In this document: positions 18,403 through 27,348 of the stretch, piece by piece
Layout: each line of letters starts with the position of its first letter
How positions within the stretch are numbered: position 1 is the stretch's first letter
Assembly (NCBI RefSeq): GCF_000259275.1
Contig: NC_017735.1
Coordinates: 930,001 to 994,000 of the forward strand
DNA: 64,000 bases
Source of the DNA: Helicobacter cetorum MIT 99-5656
GTDB lineage: Bacteria; Campylobacterota; Campylobacteria; Campylobacterales; Helicobacteraceae
Reading direction: 5' to 3'
Notes under the pieces: model-generated
What the model was told of the DNA's origin: nothing
The model's input: only the letters and a program-made list of their open reading frames with translations
Databases searched by the model: none
Position numbers and translations under genes: made by a program

Positions 18403-19639
18403 ATGTTAGAAAAAATTTTACAAGAAATTACCCAGCTTGACCCTAGCAAAAAGTGTTTAAAATTCTTAGTCAATCGTATAAAAAGCCCTGATTATAGAGG
18501 TATGCATTTATCACAACATAACCGCTACACTAAAAAAGAAATTAAAATCATTATCCAAGCTATTTTTGATGAAGTAGGCAAAGATTTATTGCAAATCCGC
18601 ACAACAGATATAAGCAAACGCCCTAACAATATAGATGGAGAAAAAAGTTACTCAGAAGTAGTCAATACTATTCATAAAGAAATAGACAGAATGACTCAAG
18701 ATAGCTTAAGAAAAAACTTTTTTGTGGATATGCATAGAATGGGCTTGATTGAACGCTACAATAAACATAAAAAACCCACAAATCCTTATATGAAAAGCCC
18801 TATTAAATATGTGAGTTTAACCCCCTTAGCCTTAGAATTTTTAAATGCTACTGATTTGTTAAAAGAAAAATTTTGTTACACACAAGCCTTAGAAAATCTT
18901 TTAGAGGGTTTTATAGCAGAATGCAGAGAGCTGTTAGTAGAATTAAATAGCGAAACTTTAAATGTTGAAGAAATGATGTTTTTTGCTACTTTTATACATG
19001 TAAAAAATTTTACTAGAAGTGAGATTGTAGAATACATTAAAGAATATAGAAGTTTAAGCCGTTTTCAAAGAGAAAAACTTCTTGAATTAGTGCAAAATTA
19101 TTGTAACCCTAAAAATTTTGATGGGGATAAAACACATAAGAGACTATCATAATTGGAAAAATGAAACAGACCAAATTTTTACTTTACTAGAACAAAGCGT
19201 ATTTTTTGAAAGAGATAAAAACAAGCTTATTTTAAGAATGCTAGACAAAGAAAATAAACAAAGCGATAGAAAGCTCAAACGCTCTATTAAAGAAAAAGCC
19301 CTTTATTTTGAAAAACACAGCGTTAAAAAAGAAAAAGGCTTTGAATTGCACCACATTGTGCCTTTATGTTTGGCTCGCTCTATAGAAGAATTTGAGCTTT
19401 TAGATAAGTGGGAAAATTTAATTTACATTGATGCCTTTAACCATGCAAAGATTTCTCAAACACAAAATAAGCACATTTGTTTGTATTTTCAAGATTGTGA
19501 TGTAATTTTATCTAAAGGCTCAAAAGAAGAACAAGAACGCATTTATTTTACTTATCTTAAAAATGTATTGTATAAACTTGATTTACAAAATATCATGCTG
19601 AAATATAATAGCGATTTATTGCATTCTAAAAATAACTGA
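18403..19639 (+). pseudogene. Frameshifted type IIS endonuclease with HNH (beta-beta-alpha-Me) domain
   Basis: Two overlapping frames. The first (18403-19152, 249 codons) ends NFDGDKTHKRLS-stop and has no family motif that I recognise; it may be the DNA-recognition part. The second (19118-19639) continues naturally from the same DNA with HIRDYHNWKNETDQ and holds an HNH-type site ELHHIVPLCLARS...NLIYIDAFNHAKI near its middle. Loss of one base around 19135 would fuse them into one protein of about 410 residues. The second frame's own start has no ribosome site. HNH nucleases are known among type IIS enzymes (MnlI, HpyAV). If so, the nuclease is split here, in line with its broken M2. Two separate genes remain possible. 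Confidence 0.6.
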
Positions 19640-19660
19640 TAACATAATATTCAGATTACT

Positions 19661-19674
19661 TGAAACTTATTAAA
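19661..19674 (+). repeat. 14-bp direct repeat, right copy (type IIS module border)
   Basis: Exact copy of 16733-16746, lying 22 bases after the HNH frame's stop. Together the pair encloses M1, M2 and the endonuclease. Confidence 0.4.
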
Positions 19675-19731
19675 TAAAAAATTTAAAAGTAGGTTAGTTT
19701 TATGTTTCTACTATTCTCTAAATAAAATAAT

Positions 19732-19783
19732 TTTAAAATTACTTAATTTCATCTTAAAATTCCAAATGTTTCACATGAAACAT
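19732..19783 (+). repeat. Duplicated recG 3' end, left copy
   Basis: Aligns without gaps to 25003-25054, the last 35 bases of recG plus 17 bases beyond its stop, with 48 of 52 bases identical by eye. The two copies flank the type III res/mod genes. The copy includes the parS-like palindrome at its end. It reads as a remnant left when the R-M genes entered next to recG, as in insertion with long target duplication reported for H. pylori R-M genes. Confidence 0.8.
19767..19782. promoter_or_regulatory. parS-like palindrome 2, between the R-M modules
   Basis: TGTTTCACATGAAACA: both arms match the parS consensus TGTTTCACGTGAAACA, with only the central CG changed to CA. It lies at the end of the duplicated recG 3' sequence. 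Being in a non-coding scar, it is free of recG codon constraint yet keeps a perfect pair of outer arms. Confidence 0.55.
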
Positions 19784-19887
19784 TTTATCAGTTTTATTAA
19801 TAAGATTTTTTAGCTCTGTTTTAATTCAATATTGATTTTAAATATTGTTTTAAGAGTAATCAATATTTTTTCTATAGGAATTTAATT

Positions 19888-19914
19888 AAAACCCTATTTA
19901 AATTCTTTTATTTC
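19888..19914 (+). repeat. Short match to the region upstream of recG (second scar)
   Basis: A 15-base run AAAACCCTATTTAAA (19888-19902) followed by CTTTTATTTC (19905-19914) also occurs, in the same order, at 26905-26919 and 26924-26933, just upstream of recG on its 5' side. With the 3'-end copy 100 bases to the left it suggests that a whole second recG once stood here and was deleted. The evidence is short. Confidence 0.45.
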
Positions 19915-20111
19915 TTAAGGATAATTAGGGTATTTAATAAAGATTTTTCGCATTATCCACTGATTATAGAAGTATAAGATAAAATCACATTAATGCTTTT
20001 TATAAGCATTCATTGATACCCCCTTAACCCCTATTTTAACCATTAATTTTTATAAAACATGTTTGAGTAGGGGGGTTAGATTTTTCAAACAATACAATCT
20101 ACTATTTAAGT

Positions 20112-23015
20112 CTAATCTGCATAGCGTAAAACTTCATTAATCAATTCCCCTAATTGCTCATTATTCATCTTCGTTCTATATTCAATATTTAGACCTTTCT
20201 TTTTTAAGGTTTCAAAAAATTTCTTAGCGTTAGAAATTTTTAATTGCTCTTTAGAACTCAATTCGCTTTTGGTGGTATACCCCTTAGTTTCTACCACTAA
20301 TAACAATTTTTTATCTCTATCTTCAATCACATACCCAAAATCAGGACTATAAGATTTATTGAATGCCACAGGAATTTTAACCCTAGGAAGTTTGCCAAAA
20401 ACAATGATTTTAGTATCACTAGATTCTCTAATCGTGTCTTTTTCAATCTCACTATCTACCTGCATAAAGTTTTCATACAGACACTTTTCTAACACATTTT
20501 GATTGTTAATTTCATATTTTTCTACCCCCAAACTCCCTTCTAAAAATTCTCTAATCTCTCCCTTTTCATCATAGAATGCATCGTTTTTAATTTCTATTTC
20601 GCACATTTGATAAGAAATTTTATCCTTAATATTTTGATAAATCGCTTCCAAAAACAGCCCTTCTAATTGTTTTAAACTTTCTTGTTCATTGAGTTTAATC
20701 AAATCAAACTTTTCTTTATGGATTCTTTCTAACACTTTAGCCACACTTCTAAAGCTAAGTTTCACCTTATTAGATAATTCGCTGATAAATTCATGCAAAC
20801 TAAACAAACATGTCCTTTCTAGTTTCAAAGTCTCTGTGGTAGTGTTATTTTGCATTTTCTCTACCTTTTTATGCGTTGTAATAAGAATGCTTTTTTGACT
20901 GATTTCAAAAGAAGTGTTAATATTTTTTACAATCTCTTTAATCAAACTTTCGCTATCAATAGAATAAGTAATCCTAGCTTGGTAATGCAAGCTGTCCCAT
21001 AAAGTTTGAAATTTTCTGAAATTCTCTTTATTAATTTTAATTTTTTCACCTTTGTGTTTTGGTTTCACTCTAAAATTGCCAAGCAAACGCTTTTTTAAAA
21101 AATCTTTTAATTTTTCAAGATTTAACCCCTTAATCTCTAAAGTTTCTAACGCTCGCTCTTTTTCTAAAAACTCTTCTTTGTTAAGCACGATTTTAAAACT
21201 ATCTTCTTTTATCTCTTTTAAAAAGCCTAAATTTTCTAATTTCTCTACTAACTCCCCATAGCCCCTATGATTAATCGCCCCACTTTCTATTAACTCTTCT
21301 GCATTAAATTCCTTAGATAATTTAGCCAAACTATGCTCTCTAATTTCTTGCTGAATCGCTTCTACAAAATCCCCTTCAACTTGTGGCACAACCACCACTA
21401 ATTCATTAATAAAATCAAAATCATTACGCTCTTTAGTAATGCGTTCGCCCCTATGATTCACAGCTAATCTTAGCCCTCTACCGATTTGCTGTAATTTAGT
21501 GATATTTGAATGGCTAGGGGCTAATTTACAAATCGTCATCACATTAGGGTTATCCCACCCCTCTTGTAATGCCCATTGTGAAAAAATAAATCTTAAATCA
21601 GATTCAAAACTGAGCAGTTTTTCTTTCTCTTTTAAAATGAGTTCAATCATTTGAGTTTCATCACTCTCTTTATTGCTTTTAGCAAAATACCCTCCATGCA
21701 CTTTTTTAATATTATCTTTTGTGCGTTCTAAATATGCCCTATAGCCACTATTTAAATCTTTTTCTAAGACTTTTTCAAGCTCTTGTTTATAGAGTTTTTC
21801 AAATAAAAGGGCTAATTTACCTTGCGTTTTACCATCTATTAAATAGCTATTCACCCCACTAATAAACACCATACACAAGGCTTTCACACCTCTTTTAAAA
21901 AGCTCTTCTTCTCTCTCAAAATGATATTGTATCGCTAGTTTTAGCATCACTTCTTGCTCACTCTCTAAAAGATTTGAAAAAGGTTCTTTTTGCTCTAACA
22001 ACAAGTTAAAGCCATTATTAAATAGCACTTCATTCTTAGTAATCTTTTCTACAATATAATCTTCTAAAGCACTGATTTTTGTGATAACCCCCAAATTAAC
22101 ATTCTTTTTGACCCTGACACTCTTTATTTTATTTTCAAAATTAGTGTAGTTAATAGTGGCTTCATAATCATTTTGGATTTTTTTGACCCCTTTAAATTCT
22201 AAAGAATAATCTTTACTCTCTCCCACAGATTCTACGCTAATACTCTTTACCAGACCTTCTTCAAAGGCTTTTTTGCTATCAAGGGCATAAATCAAATTAC
22301 AATACACATCTTTAAAAGTCGCCCCAAATCTAAATGTTATTAAAGCGTTTAACTTTTCTAAATAATGTGTCGTTTTATTGCCTAAAAATCTATGCGGTTC
22401 ATCCATAATCACTACAGGACGAATATTAGCTAAAGCTTTCATATAACTCGTTGCACCATTGAATAAATGCGTGTTTTCTAAACATGATTTATTGATAGTA
22501 TTATCTTTTTTGTTAAAGGCAGAAAAAGTCATCACTAACACACAGCACTTATTGTTACTGGCTAGAATAAAGCTTTCTGCATTCTCATAGCTTTCTAAAT
22601 GTGTGTTAGAATATTCGCTTTTAAAAAACTCTCTTGTGATTTCAATACTCTTTAAAACCCCTAATTTAATCGCATTGCTTGGCACTAAAATAATAAATTT
22701 TGACAAATGATATTGTTTAAATAAAGCATAAACACATTCTAAAAAGCAAAAGGTCTTCCCTGTGCCTGTTTCCATTAAAATATCACAACTCAACGCCTTA
22801 TTTATTTTCACTTGCCCATGCGTAATTCCTTGCTTACATCTCAAATCATGGATATTTTCTAGCAAAAACTTTTGCGTTTCTTTAAGGTCAAAAATAGGGT
22901 TAGAAATTTTTTGAATATCATCTTCTTGTTCTATAAATTTAACCTTGTCAAACACCCCTAAAATTTGTTTTAAGCATTGTTCTTGATAATCTAATCGTTT
23001 GAATTTGATTTTCAT
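20112..23015 (-). CDS. Type III restriction enzyme Res subunit 1
   Basis: 967 residues. Helicase motif I METGTGKTF near residue 88, a DEAD-like motif II VVIMDEPHRF near residue 206, motif VI LQQIGRGLRLAVN near residue 505, and a C-terminal nuclease part with SPDFGYVIEDRDKKLLLVVETKG (P-D...E-x-K) near residue 900. Res translocates on or switches along DNA and cuts when two Mod-marked sites face each other. It starts 2 bases after mod ends, as in a mod-res operon. No frame disruption seen. Corresponds to the HP1521 locus. Confidence 0.92.
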   Translation of the reverse strand: MKIKFKRLDYQEQCLKQILGVFDKVKFIEQEDDIQKISNPIFDLKETQKFLLENIHDLRCKQGITHGQVKINKALSCDILMETGTGKTFCFLECVYALFKQYHLSKFIILVPSNAIKLGVLKSIEITREFFKSEYSNTHLESYENAESFILASNNKCCVLVMTFSAFNKKDNTINKSCLENTHLFNGATSYMKALANIRPVVIMDEPHRFLGNKTTHYLEKLNALITFRFGATFKDVYCNLIYALDSKKAFEEGLVKSISVESVGESKDYSLEFKGVKKIQNDYEATINYTNFENKIKSVRVKKNVNLGVITKISALEDYIVEKITKNEVLFNNGFNLLLEQKEPFSNLLESEQEVMLKLAIQYHFEREEELFKRGVKALCMVFISGVNSYLIDGKTQGKLALLFEKLYKQELEKVLEKDLNSGYRAYLERTKDNIKKVHGGYFAKSNKESDETQMIELILKEKEKLLSFESDLRFIFSQWALQEGWDNPNVMTICKLAPSHSNITKLQQIGRGLRLAVNHRGERITKERNDFDFINELVVVVPQVEGDFVEAIQQEIREHSLAKLSKEFNAEELIESGAINHRGYGELVEKLENLGFLKEIKEDSFKIVLNKEEFLEKERALETLEIKGLNLEKLKDFLKKRLLGNFRVKPKHKGEKIKINKENFRKFQTLWDSLHYQARITYSIDSESLIKEIVKNINTSFEISQKSILITTHKKVEKMQNNTTTETLKLERTCLFSLHEFISELSNKVKLSFRSVAKVLERIHKEKFDLIKLNEQESLKQLEGLFLEAIYQNIKDKISYQMCEIEIKNDAFYDEKGEIREFLEGSLGVEKYEINNQNVLEKCLYENFMQVDSEIEKDTIRESSDTKIIVFGKLPRVKIPVAFNKSYSPDFGYVIEDRDKKLLLVVETKGYTTKSELSSKEQLKISNAKKFFETLKKKGLNIEYRTKMNNEQLGELINEVLRYAD

Positions 23016-23017
23016 CT

Positions 23018-24973
23018 TTAGCCTCTAATCTTTAAATCACTACTCTCTAATCCCAAAGAAAACAAGTTGCTACTTAACTCCAAAATTAAATTGTCGTTAC
23101 TAATAGCTGGCATATACAAACTAATCCTTTCTACCCCCTTATCTTTCAAGTTTTCTAAGACAGCTCTCGTTTCTATATCCCCCACAATAAAAGCCGTATT
23201 TTTAGCTAAATACAACGCATTATTAACTAAAGAAACTATAGGTGTAGTGAGTTCTAAACTCTCACATAACAAAAGATTGACTAAAAGCGTTTTAGTCTCA
23301 ATTTGTATGGGGTTAGAATAAGAGAGTAAATCCTTTTGATTCACTTCACTTAAATTTTTACTATGAATGGCTTGCGTGCTATCTTCAATGATTTCAAAAG
23401 TTTGAAAATTGCAATCTAAATTGGGGCATTGCTCTTTGATTTTTGCTCCCGCTCTTTTAATCCTTTCTTTCGTAATGTCAAAAATGCTAGGACTTTGTGA
23501 GTTTAAGGTATTTTTGCAAAAATCATAAGCACTTTTATTTTTCTTTGCATCAATAATCTCATCTAACTGAACGAGAATAAATTGTCTTTCTTTAAATCCG
23601 GAATTTAGGCTACCAAGTTGCCCCCCCCCCCCCTCATTTAATTTTTGATAATCGTTCTTATTACTCTCTAACACGGCATGGGCGGTTGTGCCACTCCCGG
23701 CGAAAAAGTCTAAAATGATGTCGCCTTCGTTTGTGGCGATTTCAATCAATTTATTAAGTAAAGTTAAAGGTTTAGGATTTGAAAAAACAGAAAGTCCCCC
23801 AAATAATTCTTGTAACATTTTTGTTCCATCTGCATTTCTATACTGCTCAAAAAAAGCTTTTTCTACTTGATACTCATTTTGGTCTTCGGTCTCATCTATA
23901 TAAACTTTTCTATATAGTTTTCCGTCTTTTATCTCTATTAAATGTTTCTTTTCTTCAAATGTCTTTGCTTTCCATATCCAACGACCCTCCTCGCCTTTTA
24001 TCAATGTAGGCAAAATTATTTCATATTCCTCTTGTTTTGGCTCTATGGCTGTTAGTCCATTCTTAGTCTTATAAATAGGGTAAAACATATTTGGTCGTGC
24101 ATTTCTTGTAGATGCTGAACCAGTCGCTTGAAATTGCTTTAACTCATATTTTCCTAATTCATCTTTAAACGGATATTTTTTTTCGCCAACAATCAATTTG
24201 TTAAATTTAGCTTGTTTAGTTTTTATATAAATAAGAATAAAATCAGATACATTTCTCAAAGCATAATCCGAATTAGTTACTGCAGAACCTGCCCCTGTTT
24301 TTCTAGGTGCAACTGCTACAAAATTATCTTCCCCAAAAATCTCATCGCATAAAAGTTTGAGTTGAGCCATTTCATTATCATCAATGGAAATAAAAATCAC
24401 GCCATCTTTTTTAAGCAAATCTCTAGCCAGTAATAATCTAGGATACATAAAGCTAAGCCACCCACTATGGCATTTTGAACCATAAAGATTGTTAATATAA
24501 TCTAGCTTATCCTTAGGATAGTCTAGGTTTTCTAAAATTTCTTCATTAGATTGTGAGAAATTATCGCTATAGATAAAGCTATCGTTTTTCGTGTTGTAAG
24601 GGGGGTCAATGTAAATCATTTTGATTTTTTCACTATAGCTTTGTCTTAAGATTTTGAGAGCATCTAAATTATCGCCTTTAATGAGAATATGCTTACTAGG
24701 CGACTCTTTTATACTTGTTTCATTTAGGGGTTTTAAAATCTTAGTGTTTTTCTTAAAAGCTTGATTTAAGGCGATTTTTTTACCCACAAAATTTAGTCCA
24801 TAGCCTTCTTCTTTCACTTCGCTAAAATCCCCTAGTAACGCCTTTAATTTTTCTACATCTAGCGTAAGTTGATTATTATTCTCTATGCTTAAACAACTAG
24901 GAAAAAATTCGTTAAAAATCTCTAAATTCTTTTCATTTAGGCTCTTTTCTTGAAAAATATCTTTATTTTGCAT
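23018..24973 (-). CDS. mod: Type III DNA methyltransferase Mod 1, phase-variable, currently in frame
   Basis: 651 residues. Motif IV MIYIDPPYNTKND near residue 119 and motif I DFFAGSGTTAHAVL near residue 421, the beta-class order with D-P-P-Y for N6-adenine. Between them (about 220-400) lies the variable target-recognition region. Soon after motif I a 13-G tract encodes EGGGG in NEGGGGQLGSL; at this length the frame stays open to the usual end. Mod sets the methylation pattern and guides Res. Mod switching of this kind (phasevarions) is known in H. pylori and changes expression of many genes. The start ATG lies upstream of the conserved KDIFQEKSLNEKN. Its target sequence cannot be read from the protein. 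Confidence 0.93.
   Translation of the reverse strand: MQNKDIFQEKSLNEKNLEIFNEFFPSCLSIENNNQLTLDVEKLKALLGDFSEVKEEGYGLNFVGKKIALNQAFKKNTKILKPLNETSIKESPSKHILIKGDNLDALKILRQSYSEKIKMIYIDPPYNTKNDSFIYSDNFSQSNEEILENLDYPKDKLDYINNLYGSKCHSGWLSFMYPRLLLARDLLKKDGVIFISIDDNEMAQLKLLCDEIFGEDNFVAVAPRKTGAGSAVTNSDYALRNVSDFILIYIKTKQAKFNKLIVGEKKYPFKDELGKYELKQFQATGSASTRNARPNMFYPIYKTKNGLTAIEPKQEEYEIILPTLIKGEEGRWIWKAKTFEEKKHLIEIKDGKLYRKVYIDETEDQNEYQVEKAFFEQYRNADGTKMLQELFGGLSVFSNPKPLTLLNKLIEIATNEGDIILDFFAGSGTTAHAVLESNKNDYQKLNEGGGGQLGSLNSGFKERQFILVQLDEIIDAKKNKSAYDFCKNTLNSQSPSIFDITKERIKRAGAKIKEQCPNLDCNFQTFEIIEDSTQAIHSKNLSEVNQKDLLSYSNPIQIETKTLLVNLLLCESLELTTPIVSLVNNALYLAKNTAFIVGDIETRAVLENLKDKGVERISLYMPAISNDNLILELSSNLFSLGLESSDLKIRG
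23621..23633 (-). repeat. G13 homopolymer in mod 1 (C13 on the plus strand)
   Basis: Thirteen G residues on the coding strand encode the last base of a Glu codon and four Gly codons. Gain or loss of one base truncates the protein just beyond motif I. This is a classical slipped-strand switch; the assembled sequence shows the ON state. Confidence 0.9.
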
Positions 24974-25002
24974 TTCTACCCTTTACTAACTAAAATTAAT
25001 TC

Positions 25003-25054
25003 TTTAAAATTACTCAATTTCATCTTAAAATTCCAAGTGTTCCACGTGAAACAT
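25003..25054 (+). repeat. Duplicated recG 3' end, right (functional) copy
   Basis: The partner of 19732-19783, made of 17 bases beyond the recG stop and the last 35 bases of the recG coding sequence. It adjoins the 5' side of mod and includes the best parS site. Confidence 0.8.
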
Positions 25055-26888
25055 CAGCATTTTTTAAAAAATCTTGCTTCACTTCAGCGACAATATTTTC
25101 ATCTTTAGACAAATCAATGTATTCAAAACTATTTCCGCTCTGTTCTTCGCCCTGAAGTAAATCTCCGCTTTTTCGGTATTCTAAATCTAATTCAGCGATT
25201 TTAAATCCGTCTAATTCATCAGCAAATTTTTCTAATCGTTCGTTTTCTTCTTGAATCGTGCATAAAAAACAATAACCTTTCAAACCATTACGAGACACAC
25301 GCCCCCTTAATTGATGTAAAGTCGCTAAACCTAATCTCTCAGGGGCAAGAATTACAATCACGCTTAATCGTGGTAAAGAAATGCCTACTTCAATAAGTGT
25401 GGTTGCTAGTAAAATACTTCCTTTTTCTTTAAATTCTTCAATAATTTCTTCTTTATTCTTATCTTGCCCTGAAGTGATATAAACATTTTTAAAGCGTTTT
25501 TGCCAAAAACTAGCCCCTTCATTGAGCGATAAATAGGGGATTTTTTCACTCTCATTCACAAGCGGATAGACTACAATGACTTGATGGTTTTGTGCGATTT
25601 CTTTATGGATACGCTCCATAACAATATTAAATTCTCTTTTATGCAAGACTAGAGTTTCAATCTCTTTTTTATAAGGGATTTCTCTAATTGCGGTCGTTTT
25701 AACAAACGCACTTTTAGCTAAGGCTAGAGTGCGTGGAATGGGCGTGGCTGAAAATTGTAATGAATGGGGCTTATTACCCTTATGACTAGCCATTTTTTCT
25801 AGTTGATAGCGTTGTTTGGTGCCAAATCTGTGTTGCTCATCAGTAATCACTAGTGCAAATTCATTCAAGTCTCGCTTGTCAAATAACAAAGCTTGCGTGC
25901 CTATAACAACATGAATAGTTTTTTCAAACAAATTATTTGGTTGCTTTTTACTTCCGCCTAGTAGTAACTCCACTTCAAAATAGGGGGGCAAAAATTTTAA
26001 GGCTTCGTTATAAAGTTGTTTAGCCAGAATAGAAGTGGGTGCCATTAAAAGGGTTTTATTAGGGTAGGCTAACACCATGCTTGCTAAGATTACCATTGTT
26101 TTTCCACACCCTACATCACCTACAATCAAACGCTTGCATGCTATAGGACTAGCCAAGTCATTTTGAATTTCTTTAATGGCGTTTTGTTGGTCGTTAGTGA
26201 GACTAAAGGGTAAAGAAGTGATAAATTCATTCAAGCGTTGGCTATTATTAGCACACACAATTTTAGCACTAAATCGTAATTTCTTACGCTCCAAACTTTT
26301 CATATAAAAAAGCATTTCAATGTATTTTAACGCATTTAAATGTTGTAAAGGAAAAGTCTTAAAGCGTTCATAATCTTTTACAAAATTTTGAGTGGGAAAA
26401 AAGATTTCTAATAATAGATGTGCGATATTTTCTTTAATACCTTCATTTTTTAGATTTTCTAAAGAAATGAGACTTTGTAAATTTTCTTGGATTTTTTCGT
26501 GGTTTTTGACCTTTTTAAAAAGCAAAGAAATTTTTCCAAATTCTGTAACGATTTTAGGGGTGTTAATAATAGTAGCTTGATTAAAAGAGCTTTGCTCTAA
26601 TTTGCCATAAATAAATAAGCTTTCGCCTATTTTAAACTGATTGTAATGAAACGCACTATAGTTAAAAAATACAAGCTCTAAATTCTCATTAAATCGCTTA
26701 GAATACACAAAGATTTTTAAGACTTTCGCATAGCTTTTTTTATCTAAAATAGTAACTTCTAAAGTGCCACTAAGACCCATTTCAAAATGCTCTAATAAGT
26801 TTAAATCCCTGTATCCCTTAGGCATATAGCATAGTAGTGCTTCTAAAAGCGATTTAGCGTTTAATTTTTCTAATAATTGTTTTTGCAA
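25020..26888 (-). CDS. recG: RecG ATP-dependent branch-migration helicase
   Basis: 622 residues. An N-terminal wedge/OB-like part, then superfamily 2 motifs: I GDVGCGKT (about 257), DEQH (about 350), SATPIPRT (about 381), ATTLIEVGISLP (about 495) and QLRGRVSRNGLKGYCFL (about 530). RecG reverses stalled forks and moves Holliday junctions. The protein is a little shorter than E. coli RecG, as in other epsilonproteobacteria. Its 3' end carries the parS sequence, encoding ADVSRGTLGIL, so codons and centromere share DNA. Confidence 0.93.
   Translation of the reverse strand: MQKQLLEKLNAKSLLEALLCYMPKGYRDLNLLEHFEMGLSGTLEVTILDKKSYAKVLKIFVYSKRFNENLELVFFNYSAFHYNQFKIGESLFIYGKLEQSSFNQATIINTPKIVTEFGKISLLFKKVKNHEKIQENLQSLISLENLKNEGIKENIAHLLLEIFFPTQNFVKDYERFKTFPLQHLNALKYIEMLFYMKSLERKKLRFSAKIVCANNSQRLNEFITSLPFSLTNDQQNAIKEIQNDLASPIACKRLIVGDVGCGKTMVILASMVLAYPNKTLLMAPTSILAKQLYNEALKFLPPYFEVELLLGGSKKQPNNLFEKTIHVVIGTQALLFDKRDLNEFALVITDEQHRFGTKQRYQLEKMASHKGNKPHSLQFSATPIPRTLALAKSAFVKTTAIREIPYKKEIETLVLHKREFNIVMERIHKEIAQNHQVIVVYPLVNESEKIPYLSLNEGASFWQKRFKNVYITSGQDKNKEEIIEEFKEKGSILLATTLIEVGISLPRLSVIVILAPERLGLATLHQLRGRVSRNGLKGYCFLCTIQEENERLEKFADELDGFKIAELDLEYRKSGDLLQGEEQSGNSFEYIDLSKDENIVAEVKQDFLKNADVSRGTLGILR
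25038..25053. promoter_or_regulatory. parS centromere site inside the recG 3' end
   Basis: TGTTCCACGTGAAACA is identical to the parS sequence of Bacillus subtilis as I know it, a near-perfect 16-base palindrome bound by ParB/Spo0J. It lies within the last codons of recG, about 5.5 kb from the dnaA 3' end and so near the origin, where parS sites cluster. H. pylori is known to have Soj/Spo0J and parS-like sites. The par genes are not in this window. Confidence 0.85.
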
Positions 26889-27009
26889 TTTATTCTTACC
26901 TTAGAAAACCCTATTTAAAAAGCCTTTTATTTCGCTTATTTTGTCCTAATATTTTAACCATTTTGTGCTAAGATAAACAAATTATACATTACTCAAGGAA
27001 ATTTAATCC

Positions 27010-27345
27010 ATGAAATCTAAAATCATTAGCTTTATAGCTATTTCTCTTGCTTTAAGTCTATTTAGTGCGTGTAAAGACGAGCCTAAGAAATCTTCTCAAT
27101 CACATCAGAGCAATACCACTACTACTAAAACTAATCAAGCTAGTAACGATATAGAAAAAATTGAGCATGAAGAAGAAGATGAAAAAATCACGCAAAAGGT
27201 CAATGATTTAATCAATAATGAAAATAAAATGGACGAGTTGAATGAAGAAAATGCTAGTCCTTCACAACCTAGAATTAACAATATCTTACAACGCTCCACT
27301 AATCATCAAGATAATCTCAGTTCTCCGCTCAATAGGAATTATTAA
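27010..27345 (+). CDS. Small acidic lipoprotein
   Basis: 111 residues with a lipoprotein signal: positively charged start, hydrophobic FIAISLALSLFSAC with the lipobox LFSAC near residue 20. The rest is polar and low-complexity (KKSSQSHQSNTTTTKTN, then an acidic EHEEEDEKITQ stretch), so it is probably an exposed, unstructured membrane-anchored protein. AAGGAAATTT precedes the ATG. The next gene follows after 3 bases. I do not recognise a function. Corresponds to HP1524. Confidence 0.7.
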   Translation: MKSKIISFIAISLALSLFSACKDEPKKSSQSHQSNTTTTKTNQASNDIEKIEHEEEDEKITQKVNDLINNENKMDELNEENASPSQPRINNILQRSTNHQDNLSSPLNRNY

Positions 27346-27348
27346 ACC

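Larger units (their letters stand above)
19640..20111. other. Gene-free spacer between the two R-M modules with recG-derived scars
   Basis: About 470 bases, very AT-rich, with no convincing reading frame. It holds the right copy of the 14-bp repeat (19661-19674), a 52-bp copy of the recG 3' end (19732-19783) including a parS-like site, a short match to the region upstream of recG (19888-19914), a small hairpin (AATGCTT/AAGCATT, 19992-20010) and complementary TTAACCCCTA / TAGGGGGGTTAG stretches (about 20024-20083). I see no T-run that would make either hairpin a clear terminator for the res gene ending at 20112. Confidence 0.7.

Noticed and set aside
19992-20010. Terminator for the type III res gene
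   Set aside because: Hairpin lies over 100 bases past the stop, and no T-run follows on the minus strand.
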